Of a DNA stretch of 33,889 nt, positions 7,111 to 14,162 are shown one piece after another. The notes beneath the pieces were generated by a model. The model made no database searches and was not told where the DNA came from. It saw only the letters and a program-made list of their open reading frames with translations. Origin of the DNA: a virus. Position numbers and translations under genes: made by a program. Position 1 is the first letter of the stretch. Each line of letters starts with the position of its first letter. The stretch covers positions 1 through 33,889 of IMG/VR virus record IMGVR_UViG_3300042557_000175; one strand, given 5' to 3'.

Positions 7111-7893
7111 TTAAAATAAGTATAATTGTTTTATTCTTTCTGAATCTTTCAAAATTTCATCTGTTATTGGTGAAATTAAATCTGCAAGTTCAATTTCACA
7201 AAAATTGCCACAATCAGGCAACAATTGTGGTTCATTTGCACCTTCATTTGGCTTCAAATCTTTTAAAAATTTACCATTAATGCAAGAATGACCAATGTTG
7301 TTTTCAATATCTGACATCCTTTGAAAATGTTCAGGGAAATCTTTTCTGATTTTATTCCAATAACCTTTGCCACCTTTTACACAACCAATGCAATTGTTGT
7401 TCATATATCCCAATTCATACATTTTTGGCAATCTAATTCTGTTCATCAATAGTAATTCAGCACACATTTGTTTGGTCATTTTCATTTCAATAAGTGGGTA
7501 AAGTGGTTTGATTGATGGGTTTTGTTGTGTGAACCTTACTGCCCTGTTGATTTCCTTTTTACTATATTCAAAATCAAAAATTTGATTGGCTTCAGGAAAT
7601 TGTTTTTGCAATTTGAAACGAACATCTTTTTTTAAAACCTTTGTACACATTGCACCACCCGGTGAATTTATGTATCCTTTTTCAGCAACTTCAAATTGAT
7701 TATTGTATTTATGTGATTTGATAATGTTTATTTTTTTACCATACCATTTTTCACAATCATCAATGAATCTTTTATTGTCTTCATGTGCGGAATCAATTTG
7801 TATATAATACAATTCAACATCATCATATTGTTTTAAGGCTAATTTACAAGCAACTGCACTTGTAATTCCTGCACTGAACCATGCTATCTTCAT
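7111..7893 (-). CDS. PP-loop ATPase, PAPS-reductase-like family
   Basis: The 260-residue protein begins with a PP-loop variant (FSAGITSAVAC; residues 6-16) that binds ATP pyrophosphate in the adenine nucleotide alpha-hydrolase fold. Further marks are QIDSAHEDNKRF, GGAMCTKVLKKD (C83), NNNCIGCVKGGKGYW (CxxC at 168-171) and a CGNFC pair near 228-232. The layout fits the phage "phosphoadenosine phosphosulfate reductase" family, which is related to DndC and other sulfur-handling or adenylating enzymes; several cysteines could hold a metal or an iron-sulfur cluster. Its ATG overlaps the stop of the cytosine methyltransferase gene (ATGA at 7893-7890), so the two may act together in DNA modification. 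True activity is unknown. Confidence 0.8.
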   Translation of the reverse strand: MKIAWFSAGITSAVACKLALKQYDDVELYYIQIDSAHEDNKRFIDDCEKWYGKKINIIKSHKYNNQFEVAEKGYINSPGGAMCTKVLKKDVRFKLQKQFPEANQIFDFEYSKKEINRAVRFTQQNPSIKPLYPLIEMKMTKQMCAELLLMNRIRLPKMYELGYMNNNCIGCVKGGKGYWNKIRKDFPEHFQRMSDIENNIGHSCINGKFLKDLKPNEGANEPQLLPDCGNFCEIELADLISPITDEILKDSERIKQLYLF

Positions 7894-8975
7894 AATTTCA
7901 TATAATTAAAGATTTGACAAATAACATCAATTGTCCAACCATTACCAAGCATTTTGTATCGTTGTGTGTCACTTACACAATTTGTATAATTGTCTTTAAC
8001 GGTTTGTAGTCTTTCGCATTCAATTGGGGTTAGTCTTCTAATTCTTGAATTTAAAATAACACCATTTGGTTCAGATTTTCTTAAAGTATATGATTTGCCT
8101 TTATCACTCATACAATTGCCAAAATTTTCACTCTTCCCCAATTGTGTTGCAATTATTTCACTTGTATTATTTAATATAAAATTATCATCCATTCTTGTCC
8201 CTTCTTTTGTTGTTATTGAATTTGATTTTTTGTTCCCATCTGTTGGATTAAATTTGAATCCATTACCATTTTCTTTTTGTTTGTATGTATTTTTAATAAA
8301 GTATTTTAACATTTTTTTACTTAGAAAATATTTTTCATTAACTTCTGTTTCCAAAATATCTTTCAACAAAATTCCTTTGTCTTTTGGTTGCTCAATTATT
8401 GATTCTAAATCACCAAACAAACCACCGGGTTTCATGCCAATATTTGTCCAATAAATTCTTTTTCTGTTCTGAGCAGAAACAAGTGATGAATTGATATGAA
8501 TTCCTTTCACTCCAATTGCTTTACTCAAAATCAATTCCCATTTTTCACCCATTTCAACATTTTCAAGAAGAAAATAAACATTTGGATTTGACTTTTTGAT
8601 GTCATTTAAAATTCTCATGTATTCCCAAAACAAATATGATTGACCTTCAAATTCAAAACCTTCATTTTTCAATTCAAGATAGTGTTCCAATGTCAAAATT
8701 TCTTGTTCACATTTGGTTGCCATTCCTTTTCTTTTCCCGGCAAATGAAAATGACTGACATGGTGAACCACCAATCAACAAATCAATTTTTGGCAATGAAT
8801 TGACATCAACATCAACAACTGAACCCAACTGAATTGTGTTTGGGAAATTGTGTTGTGTCACTTTAATTGCATATTTATCAATTTCACTTGCAAAATAATT
8901 TGTGACTTCAAATCCACACCGGTTGAGGGCTTGTTGTCCGCAACTCATGCCATCAAATAAACTTAGTACATTCAT
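7890..8975 (-). CDS. dcm: DNA (cytosine-5) methyltransferase
   Basis: The 361-residue enzyme shows the C5 methyltransferase motifs in order: I (LSLFDGMSCGQQAL, residues 4-17), IV with catalytic cysteine (GGSPCQSFSFAG, PC at 72-73), VI (FLLENVEMG, ENV at 138-140), VIII (QNRKRIYWTNI), a target recognition part around 215-310, and the final motifs IX-X (RRLTPIECERLQTV, YKMLGNGW). It would methylate cytosine in phage DNA, probably against host restriction. No restriction endonuclease is nearby, so it acts as an orphan enzyme. It starts 3 nt after the helicase stop and couples to the PP-loop gene. Confidence 0.95.
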   Translation of the reverse strand: MNVLSLFDGMSCGQQALNRCGFEVTNYFASEIDKYAIKVTQHNFPNTIQLGSVVDVDVNSLPKIDLLIGGSPCQSFSFAGKRKGMATKCEQEILTLEHYLELKNEGFEFEGQSYLFWEYMRILNDIKKSNPNVYFLLENVEMGEKWELILSKAIGVKGIHINSSLVSAQNRKRIYWTNIGMKPGGLFGDLESIIEQPKDKGILLKDILETEVNEKYFLSKKMLKYFIKNTYKQKENGNGFKFNPTDGNKKSNSITTKEGTRMDDNFILNNTSEIIATQLGKSENFGNCMSDKGKSYTLRKSEPNGVILNSRIRRLTPIECERLQTVKDNYTNCVSDTQRYKMLGNGWTIDVICQIFNYMKL

Positions 8976-8978
8976 AAT

Positions 8979-9857
8979 TTAAAACGGTTTTTCTTCAATT
9001 TGTTGATATAATTTTTCATTGTCCCTGTATATTCCATGCCCGGCATAATAAGTCAATATTGCTTGACCCTTTTTCCCAACAATCTTTGGTTTTGCTTTTT
9101 CAACTTTGATTAATGTGTTAAAATTATTTGGGTCATCCCAATTTCTGTGGACAACAATCAATGATTGTGCCTTTGCATACCATAGTGAACCACCTTCAAT
9201 TTGGTCGGGTCTTGGTGGTTGTAGTTGTTCACCTTGTTTCAATGGGTCAGGGTTTCGTGGATGAACCAAACAGAATCCATGAACATCTCTTGTTTTGGCA
9301 AAACGATTGAATTTTGGCAATTCATGTTTCAAATATTCACTTATTGTTCCTTTGGCAATCATGTTGTGTTCAATGTCATTCCAATTGTCAATGCCAAATG
9401 AATTGATGTTGTAAGTTTTCACACAATAGTCAACCTCTGAATACAAATTGTCCAATGTATTGTTTGTGTCTTCAGGTTCAATGACCTTGAAAAATTCCTG
9501 AACCATTGGTAATATGTTGTACAATTCTTTTTCTGTGATGTAATTTTGATAAGTTTTGTTAAATGTCTTCCCGGTAAGCATGAAAATCAATTCTGCATAT
9601 ATTTCACTTGCTGTTCCTGTTTCAGGTGAATACACACAATGCTTCCATCCAAAATTCTTTGTAAGGTTCACAAGCAGGTTTAAATAAAAAGTTGTTTTGC
9701 CTGATGTTGGGTAACCTGTGATGATGGTTGTGTTGCCCCTTCTTACTGAATAAAGTTCATCAAGACTTGACCATCCTGTTTTCATTCCGGGATATTGACC
9801 ATTTTTGTGTAAATGGAAAATGTTATCCATGATTGAATTTGCTTCAACTAATTTCAT
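8979..9857 (-). CDS. DnaB-like replicative helicase (RecA-type core only)
   Basis: The product (292 residues from the ATG at 9857) has Walker A TGYPTSGKTT near residues 47-56 and continues with YSPETGTASEIY, FGIDNWNDIE (Walker B-like), GFCLVHPRNP and an EGGSLWYAKAQSLIVVHRN segment, which are the usual DnaB C-terminal domain steps. The N-terminal primase-interaction domain of full-length DnaB (about 450 residues) is missing. The ATG at 9857 is preferred over one 7 codons upstream because it makes an ATGA overlap with the upstream replication gene. Confidence 0.85.
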   Translation of the reverse strand: MKLVEANSIMDNIFHLHKNGQYPGMKTGWSSLDELYSVRRGNTTIITGYPTSGKTTFYLNLLVNLTKNFGWKHCVYSPETGTASEIYAELIFMLTGKTFNKTYQNYITEKELYNILPMVQEFFKVIEPEDTNNTLDNLYSEVDYCVKTYNINSFGIDNWNDIEHNMIAKGTISEYLKHELPKFNRFAKTRDVHGFCLVHPRNPDPLKQGEQLQPPRPDQIEGGSLWYAKAQSLIVVHRNWDDPNNFNTLIKVEKAKPKIVGKKGQAILTYYAGHGIYRDNEKLYQQIEEKPF

Positions 9858-10462
9858 GCTATTGGGTCTCCTTTCCAATCTAACTTAATTTCCTTTTTGA
9901 TTTCATCTTGCCAACATTTGCCATTCAAATATGTCAATGGGTTTTTACGATATTGAACATCAGGTGTTGAATTTATGTAATCATTAATTGTGTTTTTTAT
10001 TTTGATTCTGTCATCTGCATTCAATTTGTCAAACTTGTCTTTGCACTTTTTGGTGTCAACTTTTTTACCATAAGTATTCCAAAATTCATCAAAGGAATAA
10101 TATATATCATTTACATTAACACTTACACCTTCGTTTGCTTCAGTTTGCTTCAACATTGAAGCATTTGCTTCAGTTTGCTTCATTTTGCTTCGCCTTGCTT
10201 CACCACTTTTGATTCCACCCAATCTTCCTGATTCTGACCTTTTTGGTTTTATTTCATTGTTCCATTTTTCCAAATCTCTTTTAAGTTGTTGTTTGATAGG
10301 TTCAAATGTCAATTCAATAATCAAGTCATCTGTTGTTGGGTTATGGTCATTTACATACCTTAAAATGTGTTTAAACAGGTCACCTGCTTTTTCTGATGGC
10401 ATCTTTTCAATTGTGTGTATCAAATCGGTATACAACACAAAACTTTTTTTCCCATTTGCCAT
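9854..10462 (-). CDS. Replication initiator / helicase-loader-like protein (DUF6291-type)
   Basis: The 202-residue protein starts with a domain (KKSFVLYTDLIHTIEKM, AGDLFKHILRYVND, FEPIKQQLKRDLEKW) that I recognise as the DUF6291 type common in Bacteroidota phages and prophages. A linker at about residues 88-110 carries the repeated word KQTEAN. The C-terminal domain (YSFDEFWNTYGKKVDTKKC ... KNPLTYLNGKCWQDEI) resembles the tail of DnaD/phage replisome organisers. It lies directly upstream of the helicase gene with an ATGA overlap, as lambda O precedes P. The DNA for the linker holds iteron-like repeats, so the origin may lie inside this gene. Confidence 0.7.
   Translation of the reverse strand: MANGKKSFVLYTDLIHTIEKMPSEKAGDLFKHILRYVNDHNPTTDDLIIELTFEPIKQQLKRDLEKWNNEIKPKRSESGRLGGIKSGEARRSKMKQTEANASMLKQTEANEGVSVNVNDIYYSFDEFWNTYGKKVDTKKCKDKFDKLNADDRIKIKNTINDYINSTPDVQYRKNPLTYLNGKCWQDEIKKEIKLDWKGDPIA
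10134..10201. repeat. Iteron-like TTTGCTTC repeats, candidate origin
   Basis: Read on the plus strand, TTTGCTTC occurs at 10134, 10144, 10164, 10174 and 10184, with a sixth degenerate copy (CTTGCTTC) at 10194-10201. Spacing is 10, 20, 10, 10 and 10 nt, close to one helical turn. The double gap holds a perfect inverted repeat, GCTTCAA-CA-TTGAAGC (10147-10162). The flank at about 10093-10133 is very AT-rich (contains AATAATATATATC). Iterons next to AT-rich DNA inside an initiator gene is the arrangement of the lambda origin within gene O. Confidence 0.55.
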
Positions 10463-10464
10463 GA

Positions 10465-10674
10465 CTAATCCTCCAAAAATGAAATCATTTTTCTGAGTTC
10501 TTTTGCAAGTTTTATTGCTGATTCCTTTTCAAGCATGATTGCCATGCCTTCATAATCATCTTTGTTTTGATAAAAAACTTCAATGAAAATTTCATTGTAA
10601 CCATTAATGGTCATAAATAGTTCAGAATACAATCCACTTCTGTCTGTTGACTTAAAAATTATTTCATGTGGCAT
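10465..10674 (-). CDS. 69-residue protein of unknown function
   Basis: From the first ATG (10674, MPHEIIFKSTDRSG) the product is a small mixed alpha/beta protein with an acidic central part (FYQNKDDYEGMAIML) and a basic helix (SAIKLAKELRKM) at the end. A TTG five codons upstream is in frame but would lie in the hairpin downstream of the terminator. It is the first gene after the terminator and stops 2 nt before the DUF6291-type gene. No family is recognised. Confidence 0.6.
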   Translation of the reverse strand: MPHEIIFKSTDRSGLYSELFMTINGYNEIFIEVFYQNKDDYEGMAIMLEKESAIKLAKELRKMISFLED

Positions 10675-10683
10675 AATAAAAAT

Positions 10684-10702
10684 AATCAATTACGCATTGA
10701 TT
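10684..10702. promoter_or_regulatory. Perfect inverted repeat ahead of the 10674 gene
   Basis: AATCAAT (10684-10690) and ATTGATT (10696-10702) are perfect complements separated by TACGC. The element lies between the terminator and the first start codon of the next block. It could be an operator, a hairpin in the 5' leader, or a part of a longer termination structure. Confidence 0.45.
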
Positions 10703-10710
10703 AAGCGAAT

Positions 10711-10775
10711 AAAAAAAACCGACCAACTAAGGATTTCGCAAGGGAGTATATGAGTCCCAATCCTTAATCAATCGG
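10711..10775 (-). terminator. Long structured intrinsic terminator
   Basis: In minus-strand RNA the arms CCGAUUGAUUAAGGAUU (10775-10759) and AAUCCUUAGUUGGUCGG (10735-10719) form an uninterrupted 17-bp stem with 13 Watson-Crick and 4 G-U pairs. It is followed at once by eight U residues (10718-10711). The loop side has an inner GGGA/UCCC hairpin (10758-10742) and an unpaired UUGCGA. The G-U pairs work only on the minus strand, matching the direction of the genes. It ends the replication unit. The complex apical part suggests it might also be a small RNA or protein-binding site. Confidence 0.85.
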
Positions 10776-10845
10776 CAATGTCTTTTTAATTTGTACATAT
10801 ACTTGTGGATGCGAATCCGATTCAATAATATAAAAAATAAAACCG

Positions 10846-11196
10846 TTACACAGATAAAAATTTCAACAATCCTTTTTTTGCTTGGTGGATTGAGTTTGCT
10901 CTTTCATCCAATGACTTGATTTGTGCCTTGATTTCATTGATGTCAAATGAACAATAATATCCCCGACTTGTTGCAATTAATGGAAGGATTGAATTTGACC
11001 TGATGTGATTTACAAATTTCCTCAATCGTGCTTCAGAAAATGTAATTCCTGTGTTTTCCTTGATTGACTTGCATATCTCTTTCCCTGTGATTGGATTTTC
11101 AATTGTTCTGAGTTTAAAACCTGCAATCATGTTTGGAAGAAAATGCATTTCATCTGCTGTTAATTCTGTTGTTATGTCTTCAAAGTTAGTTATCAT
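10846..11196 (-). CDS. Winged-helix-like small protein
   Basis: The 116-residue product has an N-terminal acidic helix, then NPITGKEICKSIKENTGITFSEARLRKFVNHIR, which reads like a winged helix, followed by IATSRGYYCSFDINEIKAQI as the wing and a basic terminal helix (DERANSIHQAKKGL). The pattern resembles small HTH proteins in phage replication regions. It is the last gene of the replication unit; a 170-nt non-coding stretch with the terminator follows. It overlaps the previous gene by 11 nt. Confidence 0.6.
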   Translation of the reverse strand: MITNFEDITTELTADEMHFLPNMIAGFKLRTIENPITGKEICKSIKENTGITFSEARLRKFVNHIRSNSILPLIATSRGYYCSFDINEIKAQIKSLDERANSIHQAKKGLLKFLSV

Positions 11197-11422
11197 TTTT
11201 ACCTCCTTGTAATATTAAATCACGAAGCCATTTTACACCAAATGCTATATGAGAAAAATTTGGATTATAATGTACCATTTCTTCAATCTCCTCATCAGTT
11301 GGTAGTTCAATTGGGGTGAGTGAATTGATAATTTCATCAACATGTTTCCCATCTGAAAATGGATGTTCTGTTTTCCATAATGCTTGCCTCACTTGCTCTT
11401 CTGTGTATAGTTTATTGCTCAT
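11186..11422 (-). CDS. 78-residue protein of unknown function
   Basis: The product begins MSNKLYTEEQVRQALWKTEH, has IIELPTDEEIEEM-like acidic stretches (SLTPIELPTDEEIEEMVHY), and ends FGVKWLRDLILQGGK. The TEEQVRQAL...WLRDLI pattern is of a kind often seen in small phage accessory proteins that lack a known role. It overlaps both neighbours by 11 nt. Confidence 0.6.
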   Translation of the reverse strand: MSNKLYTEEQVRQALWKTEHPFSDGKHVDEIINSLTPIELPTDEEIEEMVHYNPNFSHIAFGVKWLRDLILQGGKNDN

Positions 11423-11858
11423 TGGTTTCTTTTATAAATGTTCCATTAATAGTTTTGCCTTTTCTGTCTTTAATTTCAAGCCATGCAGAATAGATGCAAT
11501 CATTCAAATCACATCCATGATTCCATGCACAATCATGTAAAAAATTCATTGCTGATGGATTGACAAATTCAGGACTTACCCTTCTTACAACATCGTATAA
11601 TGTGATGTTTGTAAGTGGTTTATTTATGTCACTTAATTCTTGAGTATTACCTATCTGTTCGCCAAGAATAATCATTGTGACTGCAATATCACCAAATCCA
11701 TCAATCACTTTATCAATATCTTGTTTCAAGATAGCATTTGCAGTTTCACCAACTTCTTCCAAGAATTTTAGGTATTGTTTTCCTGCATTTTCTTTTTTGA
11801 TTAATTCTTTTGCATTTGCCCAATCAATGATGAGGCTTTTGATTTCTTTGTATTTCAT
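11412..11858 (-). CDS. MazG-like nucleotide pyrophosphohydrolase (intact motif)
   Basis: From the ATG at 11858 (MKYKEIKSLIIDW) the product has 148 residues. It shows the MazG-type metal site: FLEEVGETANAILK followed by VIDGFGDIAVTMIIL, with EExxE and a D-x3-D element. MazG-family enzymes hydrolyse (d)NTPs to monophosphates. The longer in-frame start 11 codons upstream is rejected because the ATG at 11858 makes an ATGA overlap with the previous gene. It is a paralogue of the gene directly upstream and has a longer C-terminal domain. Confidence 0.75.
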   Translation of the reverse strand: MKYKEIKSLIIDWANAKELIKKENAGKQYLKFLEEVGETANAILKQDIDKVIDGFGDIAVTMIILGEQIGNTQELSDINKPLTNITLYDVVRRVSPEFVNPSAMNFLHDCAWNHGCDLNDCIYSAWLEIKDRKGKTINGTFIKETNEQ

Positions 11859-12259
11859 TTTTTTAAATTTTGATATGCAACCTCCAAACAATCCTCAAGA
11901 ATCAAATCATAGTTAGATGCAATCAATTGCAATTTGTACAAAGCCATTGAGCCAATCCAATCTGCATAGATAGTTCTTATCAAATCATCAAAACCAATCT
12001 TGTTGTTATATCCAACAATTTGATGAAATTTGAATTCTTCATTGCATTTAAGTTGTCCATTGAAAATGATGAATGTGATTGCAATTTTACCAAAGCCATC
12101 AATCATTGCAGGTCTGTCATCTTTTAGGATTGCCCTTGCTGTTTCACCAATTTCTTCAAGGATTTTCAAATATTGCTTTTCTGCCAATTCAGGTTGCAAT
12201 AAATTTCTGTTTTCTGCCCAATCCAACACATGGATGGTTAATAATTCTGCTTTTGTCAT
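11855..12259 (-). CDS. MazG-like protein with altered metal site
   Basis: The 134-residue protein is a paralogue of the next gene (shared pattern ILDWAxNxxL, EKQYLKILEEIGETARAILKDD). Its second acidic element reads IDGFGKIAITF: lysine replaces the aspartate found at the same place in the paralogue (GFGDIAVT). That aspartate is usually a magnesium ligand, so catalysis may be lost. It couples to both neighbours by ATGA overlaps. A regulatory or heteromeric role with the intact paralogue is possible. Confidence 0.7.
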   Translation of the reverse strand: MTKAELLTIHVLDWAENRNLLQPELAEKQYLKILEEIGETARAILKDDRPAMIDGFGKIAITFIIFNGQLKCNEEFKFHQIVGYNNKIGFDDLIRTIYADWIGSMALYKLQLIASNYDLILEDCLEVAYQNLKK

Positions 12260-12681
12260 AAGTAATAATTTTGGGTTTTAAAATGATTGTCAATTGTGTT
12301 TCTTAAATTTTTGATTTGTGGGTCATGCTCAATGACCTTGATGAAAAGATTGATTGTTTTAATGAGTTCAGCAATGTCATATCGGTTCAATTTTAATAAT
12401 TTATTTTTAGAATTAAAAGCCTCCAATGTATCAACATAATCCTTTCCATATCTTTCAATCAATCCCTTTCTGTATCCTTCCCGGTTGCCTGATAAATTGT
12501 GGTTGCAAAAGTGACATTGACCATGAATGTTGTGGATGTACCATTGCATATTTGCAAATGCACCAACTGAGTAATAATGACCTGCTTCAAGTGGTTCATA
12601 AGAACCACAAGAAATGCAAGGTCTATTGTAATCAATCAATTTTGCTAATTTGTTAATTGAGATTGATAGTCTTTTCTTCAT
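12256..12681 (-). CDS. NinG-like recombination protein
   Basis: The 141-residue protein has the zinc/HNH-like arrangement of lambda NinG (Rap): RPCISCGS (C22, C25), EAGHYYSVGAF (H35), NIHGQCHFCNHNLSGN (H53, C56, C59), then REGYRKGLIERYG. Rap is a Holliday-junction endonuclease of phage recombination. It is shorter than lambda NinG (about 200 residues) because it lacks part of the N-terminus. It overlaps the DnaA-like gene by 29 nt and sits with ERF and an exonuclease, consistent with recombination-dependent replication. Confidence 0.85.
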   Translation of the reverse strand: MKKRLSISINKLAKLIDYNRPCISCGSYEPLEAGHYYSVGAFANMQWYIHNIHGQCHFCNHNLSGNREGYRKGLIERYGKDYVDTLEAFNSKNKLLKLNRYDIAELIKTINLFIKVIEHDPQIKNLRNTIDNHFKTQNYYL

Positions 12682-13081
12682 GAATAAGATGTTTAACTGC
12701 GTTCAATTTGTCCATGAATACTTTGTCTTTAATCCCAATCATGTCACGCACTTTTTGGATTGAATGAATAACGGTTGAATGGTCATGTCCACCTGTTTGT
12801 AAGCCTATGAATCGCAATGTGCCATAATTGTTTACATAACAAATGTACCTTGAAATGTGCCTCCATTCAATCAATTCACGCATTCTGTTTCTTGATTTAA
12901 TTTGTTCAGGTGTGACATCAGAAATTTCTGCAATCTGTTGCAAAACATATTCAATTTTTTCTTTCTGATTTAAAAATTCATACCTGTGAATTGTTTTGAA
13001 TTCATCAAGTTCTGTTTCAAGATTCAATTCATATTTCTTAACAAGAAATTGAATGAAAGGACTGATATAGATTTTCATCAT
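12653..13081 (-). CDS. DnaA domain IV-like DNA-binding protein
   Basis: The C-terminal half of this 142-residue protein matches the DnaA domain IV helix-turn-helix: SRNRMRELIEWRHISRYICY (residues 63-82), a basic-loop-like turn, then the signature TGGHDHSTVIHSIQKV (96-111), equivalent to GGRDHSTV in DnaA. There is no AAA+ domain. The first ~60 residues are helical without a recognised family. It may bind DnaA-box-like sites on phage or host DNA, as an initiator, competitor or regulator. It starts with an ATGA overlap. Confidence 0.85.
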   Translation of the reverse strand: MMKIYISPFIQFLVKKYELNLETELDEFKTIHRYEFLNQKEKIEYVLQQIAEISDVTPEQIKSRNRMRELIEWRHISRYICYVNNYGTLRFIGLQTGGHDHSTVIHSIQKVRDMIGIKDKVFMDKLNAVKHLIHEEKTINLN

Positions 13082-13305
13082 TTGATTGTTTTACCATTAC
13101 CTACAAATGCCCTTTTTTCATTGGCTTCTCTTTGTTCTTTGGTTTGTGATGCAAATATTGTGATGTCCTGACCATATTGGTCAACTTCCTTTTTCTTTGC
13201 TAAAATAAGGTTATTTAAATAGACTTTGCCATCTTTCCCTGTCTTAACATGAGATGGTGGAATTGCATCAATACAGATGCTAAATAAAAACATTTTGTCT
13301 TCCAT
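13078..13305 (-). CDS. Small conserved phage protein of the replication region
   Basis: The 75-residue product begins MEDKMFLFSICIDAIPPSH, has a beta-rich middle (TGKDGKVYLNNLILAKK), then DQYGQDITIFASQTKEQREA and ends AFVGNGKTIK. This pattern recurs in small proteins near single-strand-annealing genes in phages, but I know no assigned function. A single-strand-binding role would fit position and strand pattern; it is a guess. The gene overlaps its downstream neighbour by ATGA. Confidence 0.6.
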   Translation of the reverse strand: MEDKMFLFSICIDAIPPSHVKTGKDGKVYLNNLILAKKKEVDQYGQDITIFASQTKEQREANEKRAFVGNGKTIK

Positions 13306-13306
13306 T

Positions 13307-13549
13307 TTAATTGTAATAATTTAAGTTTTTGAATTTGTTTAATTTTGCTTTTGCTTCATCACATTGGATGGTTTTTGATTCCCAATCAATCAAGGATTGT
13401 GCAACCAATTTATAATCTGATTCAGGGGGATTTTTAAAATTTAATCGTGTCCTGTTTTCATTGTAGATTTTCCATGCATCAATTTGGTCTTGTTGGCTTT
13501 GCTTGTATTCAGCCATCAAGATGTTGCGTTCTTCATATTTACTTGCCAT
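13307..13549 (-). CDS. 80-residue helical protein of unknown function
   Basis: The product begins MASKYEERNILMAEYKQSQQ and is predicted helical and charged throughout (DQIDAWKIYNENRTRL, WESKTIQCDEAKAKL). It overlaps the exonuclease gene by 11 nt and stops 1 nt before the next ATG. No family is recognised; an accessory role to the exonuclease is possible from position only. Confidence 0.6.
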   Translation of the reverse strand: MASKYEERNILMAEYKQSQQDQIDAWKIYNENRTRLNFKNPPESDYKLVAQSLIDWESKTIQCDEAKAKLNKFKNLNYYN

Positions 13550-14162
13550 TGAATGCCATTTTTAAATTGTTAAAATATACATCTCTCATGTCAATAATTG
13601 GTTTTGCTTTTTCTTCAATTTCATTTGCCCAATTTTCATCACAAGTGACATCAATCACAATCATTCTTTGCTCAGTTGGTACCGGGTAAGGTTGACCTTG
13701 AAATTTGTTTTCAATTAAAAATGCACATATTTTCCAATGTTTCAATCCTGTCAGCCACATATACATTTGACATTGATGCCATTGTTGTGTATCAATTCCT
13801 TCATGCAAATAGTCAAGCCATTTTTCTAATGATGTTGGGCATTTATAGTCAATTCCATAGTCAGTTGAAATGGCATCAGGTGTTCCACCAAAAAAACCTT
13901 TTTGAAAGAATCCCGGCTTTTGAATTGCATCAAAATCATAATATGTTGTGAAATGAATGTGTGCCATTGATTCACCATCATTGCCATGTTCTGTTTGCCA
14001 TGTTTCACCTGTTTGAATTTCTCCAAAGAACATTTCATTTGCAAGGTGCTTTGCATAGGTTTCTTTTGACTTTGGGTTATCTCTTTTTGGAAATAAGATG
14101 TGAACCATTGACCCGGTAATTTTACCACATCTTTCTGAATCAAATTTGTTATAAAAACTCAT
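13539..14162 (-). CDS. YqaJ / lambda-exonuclease-like nuclease
   Basis: The 207-residue protein shows the YqaJ-type PD-(D/E)XK nuclease pattern: an N-terminal RCGKITGSMV, ETWQTEHGNDGES, then FFGGTPDAIS (D96) and GIDYKCPTS (D105, K107), followed by a glutamine-rich helix YDTQQWHQCQMYMWLTGL-like region that closes the fold. Such 5'-3' exonucleases resect double-stranded ends and hand single strands to an annealing protein, here encoded directly upstream by an ERF gene with an ATGA overlap. Confidence 0.85.
   Translation of the reverse strand: MSFYNKFDSERCGKITGSMVHILFPKRDNPKSKETYAKHLANEMFFGEIQTGETWQTEHGNDGESMAHIHFTTYYDFDAIQKPGFFQKGFFGGTPDAISTDYGIDYKCPTSLEKWLDYLHEGIDTQQWHQCQMYMWLTGLKHWKICAFLIENKFQGQPYPVPTEQRMIVIDVTCDENWANEIEEKAKPIIDMRDVYFNNLKMAFNGK

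Noticed and set aside
7990-8454. Plus-strand 154-codon ORF opposite the methyltransferase target recognition part
   Set aside because: Antisense to a clear enzyme gene and low-complexity hydrophobic content.
10802-10812. TGTGGATGCG as a possible DnaA box near the terminator
   Set aside because: It differs from TGTGGATAA at the end and is a single site; no cluster was seen.
13826-14143. Second minus-strand frame (105 codons) inside the exonuclease gene
   Set aside because: Fully inside a gene with a clear nuclease motif; composition is shadow-like.
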